This document shows positions 60,301 to 64,000 of a stretch of 64,000 nt of DNA, one piece after another. The notes beneath the pieces are model-generated. The model did no database searches. It was not told the origin of the DNA and saw only the letters and a list, made by a program, of their open reading frames with translations. How positions within the stretch are numbered: the stretch's first letter is position 1; each line of letters starts with the position of its first letter. The position numbers and the translations under genes are program-made. The stretch is taken from NCBI GenBank assembly GCA_001766655.1, contig MJCC01000015.1:88406-152405 (forward strand), in the 5' to 3' direction. The DNA is from Phytomonas francai. Lineage: Eukaryota; Euglenozoa; Kinetoplastea; Trypanosomatida; Trypanosomatidae.

Positions 60301-62172
60301 TCCCGTTGCCCACTCCCCGCCATTCGGCTATTACTAACTGCCCCGCGCGGCAGAAGCTATAAAGAGGGCTCCCTCCCACAGCTCAGCACCAAGTTCCGTA
60401 ATGGGAATGGTGCGGGGGCTGCCTCTATTTCAGTCCCCGTCATTGCCCCACGACGCACTCCTCAGCTGTGCGTCAAGAACGTGACTGCGGTGGAACCTCC
60501 CAACGACGTGAAAGAGTATCAGCGTGGTCTGCGGCGGGTGCTACATCAGGTCAGTCTTTCGCCATCACTCGACATCCAAAGTGTTTGCAATGAATCTGAC
60601 TATTTAAACGACAGCACACGGGATGTCGGTGAGCCTAACCAAAGTTTGAAGAGGGTCCAAGTTGATAAGGATGACAACACAAAGGAATTATATACTATAG
60701 ATACGAATGAACCCCTCCACATTGGCAACCCTCTCTGGGCAATTCCGAGGGCTTTCCATCCAATTCCGCGGGTCTGGATGCCTGATAACGCGATCCAAAA
60801 GCCCACACCATGTACATTCAGAACAAGACTAAATGACTCTGCTAAAAGTGAGGTATCCGACTTTTTATCACCCGTATCGGATGCAGCCGCTGCACGCGAA
60901 CGCCAACAACGCCGATGGCTGGAGATAGTTGCTGGAAGTGATGAATTACAGCAACTGGACTCTAGTGTAGTAATGCAGCAATGGGACCGAAAATTTATCG
61001 TAATTGTTCTGAAGGATGAGGGAATGACCAGGTGTGGAGAAAGGAACTCTGCCCCTGATTATGTGGATCAAGACAATGGTGCAATGACAATGGAAATGGC
61101 TTCCCGGATGGCCACAAGGAAGATATGTGGTATGGATAAAAAATTCCAACAAATACTCCAAAATCGATTCGCGCAAGTCTATCATCTCCAGAAAGGACCG
61201 CAGGTTGGCCCATGCGCTGTGGCTCCGAATGGGTTGTCTCACCGTGCGCATGGAGTCTCTGAGGGATATGACGTGTCGGCCATGAAAAAGTCGGCCATTT
61301 CAGGCCACAGCAAGCAAGCATGGATGCTCCTCGATCAGCATGCCATTCATGAGCGCATTCGTCTGGAGTACTTCTGCGCCTTTGCTGAGACTTTCGTCTG
61401 TGATACTGCCGCTACCGTAATGGGCCCAGTCGACAGAAGCAATAATCCCAAAGGGTTTAGTCTTCCCCTATCCACTATTGCACACAAGGACGTGCATAAC
61501 GTCCCCCTCCCTGGCCAGTGCACATCTCAGACAGTTGCAGAACCCTTACAGCAGGAACGCTTTCGGAAACAACTTCAGGAAGGTTGCGAACAGCTGCTGA
61601 TGGACAAGAGTAAAAAGATAGGGAATGCTTATTATCCTAAGGTAAAAGAAGCGATCTCAACGGTTGTGGTTCCTATTCAGGATAACCTCGTTCCACTGGT
61701 GGCAATGTGCGAGCACGAGCTTCAGCGCTGGGGGTGGCGCTTTTGGTACCAGACACCAAGTGAAATAACAAGGAATTCCAAATGTCATCGGCACCCGACG
61801 GCGGTGCGTCATTGGCCGCATCTCGAGCTGGAAGGCTTCACCCTTCGTCTTGATTCGATTGAAGAACTACGACTAATGACCGAGGAGCTACTCGCCGTGG
61901 GATTAACTGCAGTTGACACACATCTCGACCCTTCATTAAGTACACATCAAACGAGTGTGACAGAGCCGCCGTATATCCCACCACAGCGTCGAATCATTCC
62001 TTCATCAATTTTAAGATTTTTTATATCGCGTTCCTGCCGTGGGGCTATCATGTTTGGTGACACCCTATCTCCGGATGCAGTTCGAGAGCTAGTGCGAGAC
62101 CTATCCCGTGTGCGTGAATACTATATTTGTGCGCACGGGCGGCCTTCCATAGTTGAACTTCTCCCTTTGTAG
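57382..62172 (+). CDS. MLH3: MutL homologue, MLH3-like, with intact endonuclease motifs
   Basis: A 1596-residue protein from ATG 57382 to TAG. MLH3-type proteins form MutL-gamma with MLH1 and nick DNA in mismatch repair and meiotic crossing-over. The C-terminal region carries the endonuclease motif DQHAIHERIRLE at about 1318-1329 (DQHA-x2-E-x4-E), then SCRGAIMFGD near 1551-1560 and CAHGRPS near 1583-1589, the metal-site motifs of PMS2/MLH3. In the N-terminal part the MutL motif IFYNIPVRR is found near 313. The GHKL ATP-binding motif with its conserved Glu, Asn and Asp is not recognisable; the best-placed segment (VLHQLTEEAKIVKAFVL, about 36-52) lacks these residues. Long disordered insertions explain the length. 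The MLH3 choice over PMS1/PMS2 is an inference. Confidence 0.8.
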   Translation: MKDFLNRNIAVLSDMEALRVRAEYLFPTFSAVLHQLTEEAKIVKAFVLQKLSLSSPLQSDSQDNNNNAQVECNLNPTGPSVLWSQSHTLFTNLALHDACVQFAFTFAFHPNQMRDLIPVACHDDELKPPAAHLKGGHPEGKKEADTPLNLGYFRALAALSRRVGVRVSLSVGATAELTSPTPSQRCNGRSPLAKGVHERHHLRQGRPSVLLLDMMWVDGELASYDGVAIPVDNNTACFREHPKSWNTKAESWDTGKDDHTKMPSHPPPLHTILACSPSRLAQALLDMLSEEDAYDTSRCFRGHVEIHCYTSDIFYNIPVRRAPYVGRFSHLHKLSESASQDQTIGANIPSRSSLNPNRSNTTEDAFTLARLREEHRVWEVAYRTAVETLFSPFCEHYSFYMTRDREGCCQELVVRIDDKSNTGAAHGKPHGSTEKAVQTPLASHSPKQQPIAPVPKLTFSFYTNYCPPYPTVMKHSEGGRAKRSRDQLEGLRTAQSGGAPVLNAAYLPKHELLRCGTAVNTQGTSPAIARKDSKGNVVVDYSKRNDAGLSHHYSTMKLPKYDCMNIYGAYPPLSSSSSPQVVLVVNSLPDARNDKQTVREYVLQLAVRIWRAFYPSLNVVIPYNRVVNEETRTGRIHSDLEKNSTRGDEFFSNCCCFYKGSCLSHPKEMLKPRLEVTNTAKETVPMQCVKHDLSEAVLRITAVKGIAQGMLCVLFLEYTKKPKRRNWFSGLSPAPKAEGSMPIPLIVSAAKMCNQSKYAALPHKSLLHSGANHIFYTVDLSHPAYRVLQRSCEKPADGQTFLIPLVVLANVEAVERSMHSAFTQCRTHHGLTPLASDPSGGSDDFAVLYQHAIAQCLVEDISKNSDTNNIKNCASHIRRRAELRSEANDNAVPSRKRNESVPECLETTDVLHTKIGEGGPHDPSPGGASSHALRFRYVMDRIAGAGMESGTTAALLRGGRLRETETHETSQMPSRCPLPAIRLLLTAPRGRSYKEGSLPQLSTKFRNGNGAGAASISVPVIAPRRTPQLCVKNVTAVEPPNDVKEYQRGLRRVLHQVSLSPSLDIQSVCNESDYLNDSTRDVGEPNQSLKRVQVDKDDNTKELYTIDTNEPLHIGNPLWAIPRAFHPIPRVWMPDNAIQKPTPCTFRTRLNDSAKSEVSDFLSPVSDAAAARERQQRRWLEIVAGSDELQQLDSSVVMQQWDRKFIVIVLKDEGMTRCGERNSAPDYVDQDNGAMTMEMASRMATRKICGMDKKFQQILQNRFAQVYHLQKGPQVGPCAVAPNGLSHRAHGVSEGYDVSAMKKSAISGHSKQAWMLLDQHAIHERIRLEYFCAFAETFVCDTAATVMGPVDRSNNPKGFSLPLSTIAHKDVHNVPLPGQCTSQTVAEPLQQERFRKQLQEGCEQLLMDKSKKIGNAYYPKVKEAISTVVVPIQDNLVPLVAMCEHELQRWGWRFWYQTPSEITRNSKCHRHPTAVRHWPHLELEGFTLRLDSIEELRLMTEELLAVGLTAVDTHLDPSLSTHQTSVTEPPYIPPQRRIIPSSILRFFISRSCRGAIMFGDTLSPDAVRELVRDLSRVREYYICAHGRPSIVELLPL

Positions 62173-62643
62173 ATGAGAGAGATGCTTGCGCCGATACCAA
62201 GTTTAATCTCGAACATTTTCCACTTAAACATATGGAGAGTTTCTATCTTTATAACAGGGCAACGGAGTAAGCTAAGATATTTTCCGATAGGACGTTACCC
62301 TTATAAGAAGAAACAAATGAGTTTTGTCTTCTTCAATTACATACCGCTTCTTCAGATCTCTTCTTGGTGTGTTTTGGGTCTGCTAGTTGCTTATACTTGC
62401 ATTATTTATCTACAGCTTGTTATTAGAATAGCACTCATCTTCATTTAGCATAGTAAAAAGCGAACCCGTTTAATACTGTATTTATCACTCTTGTCGGCTC
62501 CAAATGTACTTCCCCCTTCTCACCTTTTCTTTAATGAATGGAATATATGTCGTTCGAATTTTGTTTATTATTATAATTATTGCTGTCTTATTTACTGTAT
62601 TTTTTTTTCACTAACTCATTCCTGCATTTTCACCTGCTCAATA

Positions 62644-62665
62644 ATATATATATATATATATATAT
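62644..62665. repeat. TA microsatellite
   Basis: About eleven TA dinucleotides, 470 nt after the MLH3-like stop. Confidence 0.9.
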
Positions 62666-62996
62666 TGAAAGAGCTTCGTTGTATGTGGCACACTGACTAA
62701 ATGTTTTTATTATTATTTCAGATAGCTACCAGTTTTGTGCAACTGATATTTTCCATTTTTACTAATCATTTGCAACGACGATATCTCAGGTTTTGGTATT
62801 AAGAGGTAACTTTTATTAAGCATGTGAATTTTACGTTTTCTTCGAATTTACAGACACCTAGTTTCAAATCATCTTTTTTTTCGTGTTATCTAAACACGAT
62901 TTCCTATTGAAATTTTATTCACTCAACTTAATCCGACCAATTTACATGAACTACCTGGGATGTATAACGAGTAAAAACCCGAATAATAATTGAATG

Positions 62997-63023
62997 CCTC
63001 TCTCTCTGTGGTGCTTTTTTTAG
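62997..63023 (+). promoter_or_regulatory. Candidate trans-splice signal of the last gene
   Basis: CT repeats and a T run end in TAG with AG at 63022-63023, 110 nt before the ATG at 63134. Inferred. Confidence 0.4.
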
Positions 63024-63133
63024 AGACAAGCAAAAGTATTGCTAATACATCCCGCTTTATAGTTATTGCGTCTTCACGATCCATTACAAGGAAAATTAGG
63101 ATCAATAAATCACAACATCAAAAATACCACAGT

Positions 63134-63682
63134 ATGAGCCTTTTTGAACTATTTTTGGATCGTGTGAATTCTATATCATTTAGTAAACAGAATCTTGATA
63201 TCTATTACAGAGTTTTTGCTCACTGCCTTACAAAATTCAGTGGAGACAAATATGATAAATCAAGAACCTATGTAAAGGATTTCCCCTTACTTAGAATACA
63301 TTCGGACGATAATCTAAAGTTGTTTGATCTAGAAGGAGAAGCCGTATCGAATTACTATGAATTAGAAAGGCCCCAGCGGTTCCTCTTCTTCATCACCATT
63401 GCCACAAAAATATCTCTTGACAATGTCGAAATGTTGTTTAAGACGCACGCACACACTTTGCACTGCATTTGGAGGAGGAGGAAGAAGTTTATCAATCAAC
63501 TTGCATGGAAATACGGGAAAGGATTGAAGATGGCACCCTCACAGGCTTCGTATCAAGGGGAAGCGCCGTCGCGTGCGTTGCACGGAAGCAGCCAAAGACC
63601 TACCAGCCTCCCAAGACAATATCTCGAAGGTGGAAATGCTAATAGTAAATCAGATGTCTTGGAAAGAGAACACACAAAGTAG
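63134..63682 (+). CDS. Unidentified protein with in-frame TAG (first part)
   Basis: ATG 63134 opens 182 codons to a TAG at 63680-63682. The frame is open further upstream but without an ATG. The protein starts MSLFELFLDRVNS, has a helical, aromatic-rich first half (for example FFITIATKISLDNVEMLF near 95-112), a basic WRRRKKF patch near 120, and a Ser/Gln-rich polar end. No family was recognised. The same frame stays open after the TAG for the remaining 106 codons of the window, so the TAG may be a nonsense mutation, a sequencing error, or a readthrough site, or the true gene may be a pseudogene. Codon use is AT-rich compared with most genes here. Confidence 0.55.
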   Translation: MSLFELFLDRVNSISFSKQNLDIYYRVFAHCLTKFSGDKYDKSRTYVKDFPLLRIHSDDNLKLFDLEGEAVSNYYELERPQRFLFFITIATKISLDNVEMLFKTHAHTLHCIWRRRKKFINQLAWKYGKGLKMAPSQASYQGEAPSRALHGSSQRPTSLPRQYLEGGNANSKSDVLEREHTK

Positions 63683-64000
63683 GGTGTGAAAATAAACAGG
63701 GATGATTCAGCTGATTCTAGAAGGGGTAAAAGCCCTGATGTTGTAGGTTACCTCAGACAGCTTGAAGACCAAAAACGGGATGTCATTCAGAGTGTTATTT
63801 GCGACTTTTCATCAATGTATTTCGCTGCGCTTACAGTATTATCTCAAGAGGAATTTCAATCCCAAGTAGAATTCCATGTGAAGAAAACTGTGGGGTGCGT
63901 AAACAATGTTCGAAAGTTCAATGCTCGACCGCGTAAACTTTTGATAGAGTATCATAACTCTCGAAGTGCACAATTTTCGAAATTTATTACTGCATGGTGT
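63683..64000 (+). other. Open frame continuing past the TAG to the window end
   Basis: Exactly in frame with the preceding gene, 106 codons without a stop. It reads as normal protein: charged at first (VKINRDDSADSRRG), then helical (YLRQLEDQKRDVIQSVIC), and later basic (NNVRKFNARPRKLL). The only in-frame ATG is about 45 codons in, so an independent gene starting here is less likely than a continuation. It runs off the window. Confidence 0.5.

Larger units (their letters stand above)
62173..63133. other. Intergenic: 3' flank of the MLH3-like gene and 5' flank of the last gene
   Basis: Very AT-rich, with a TA run at 62644-62665. A 91-codon open frame that begins right after the MLH3-like stop is rejected as chance. 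A pyrimidine tract with AG lies at 62997-63023. Confidence 0.6.

Noticed and set aside
62173..62448. 91-codon frame directly after the MLH3-like stop
   Set aside because: Hydrophobic/aromatic composition from AT-rich DNA; no leader or acceptor of its own. Readthrough of the MLH3-like TAG was considered, but the CAHGRP motif with PL end is the normal end of the family.
63680..63682. Reassigned stop code as an explanation of the in-frame TAG
   Set aside because: At least six other genes here end properly at TAG and none of the large genes contains in-frame stops.
1..64000. CRISPR arrays, insertion sequences or viral genes
   Set aside because: No spaced direct repeats, transposase, reverse transcriptase or capsid-like frames were seen.

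Overview
The window looks like nuclear DNA of a kinetoplastid protist, most likely a trypanosomatid. Every convincing gene is a single uninterrupted reading frame. All genes left of about 19.9 kb are on the minus strand and all genes right of about 22.1 kb are on the plus strand, so the window holds two divergent polycistronic arrays around one divergent strand-switch region. Pyrimidine tracts followed by an AG lie just upstream of many start codons, as expected for spliced-leader trans-splicing. One enzyme is an IMPDH/GMP-reductase family protein ending in Ser-Lys-Leu, the glycosomal (PTS1) signal known for this enzyme family in kinetoplastids. Coding regions are often GC-rich, while intergenic DNA is AT-rich with TA, CA and homopolymer runs. 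Species cannot be named from the sequence.

Left array (minus strand, read from about 19.9 kb down to 1): a tail-anchored membrane protein of unknown function, a leucine-rich-repeat protein, a lysocardiolipin/lysophosphatidate-type acyltransferase, a very large Brr2 spliceosomal helicase, a formin with a repetitive FH1 segment, and the N-terminal part of an unidentified Pro/Gly-rich protein cut by the window edge.

The strand-switch region (about 19.9-22.1 kb) is probably where transcription of both arrays begins. It contains a GC-rich patch with a broken reading frame that may be a decayed gene or an assembly error.

Right array (plus strand, 22.1-64.0 kb): two small proteins, an ATP10-like mitochondrial assembly factor, the lariat debranching enzyme DBR1, a low-complexity protein, a G-patch protein, a probable mitochondrial RRM-like protein, a kinesin-2-like motor, an ABM-LOG fusion protein, a CBS-containing IMPDH/GMPR family enzyme that fits GMP reductase better, an unknown protein, a CDC5-like splicing factor with an internal minisatellite, a METTL21-like methyltransferase, a coiled-coil protein preceded by an unavoidable upstream ORF, an Oxa1-like membrane protein, an unknown protein, an MLH3-like MutL homologue, and a last gene with an in-frame TAG that stays open to the window end.

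The genes do not form an obvious pathway, which is normal for kinetoplastid arrays. Three are core splicing or intron-turnover factors (Brr2, DBR1, CDC5). The points most worth a second look are the in-frame TAG gene, the MLH3-like protein with an intact nuclease site but no recognisable ATPase motif, the GMPR-like active site, the upstream ORF that trans-splicing cannot remove, TA runs placed 40-60 nt after several stop codons, and the broken ORF inside the strand-switch region.
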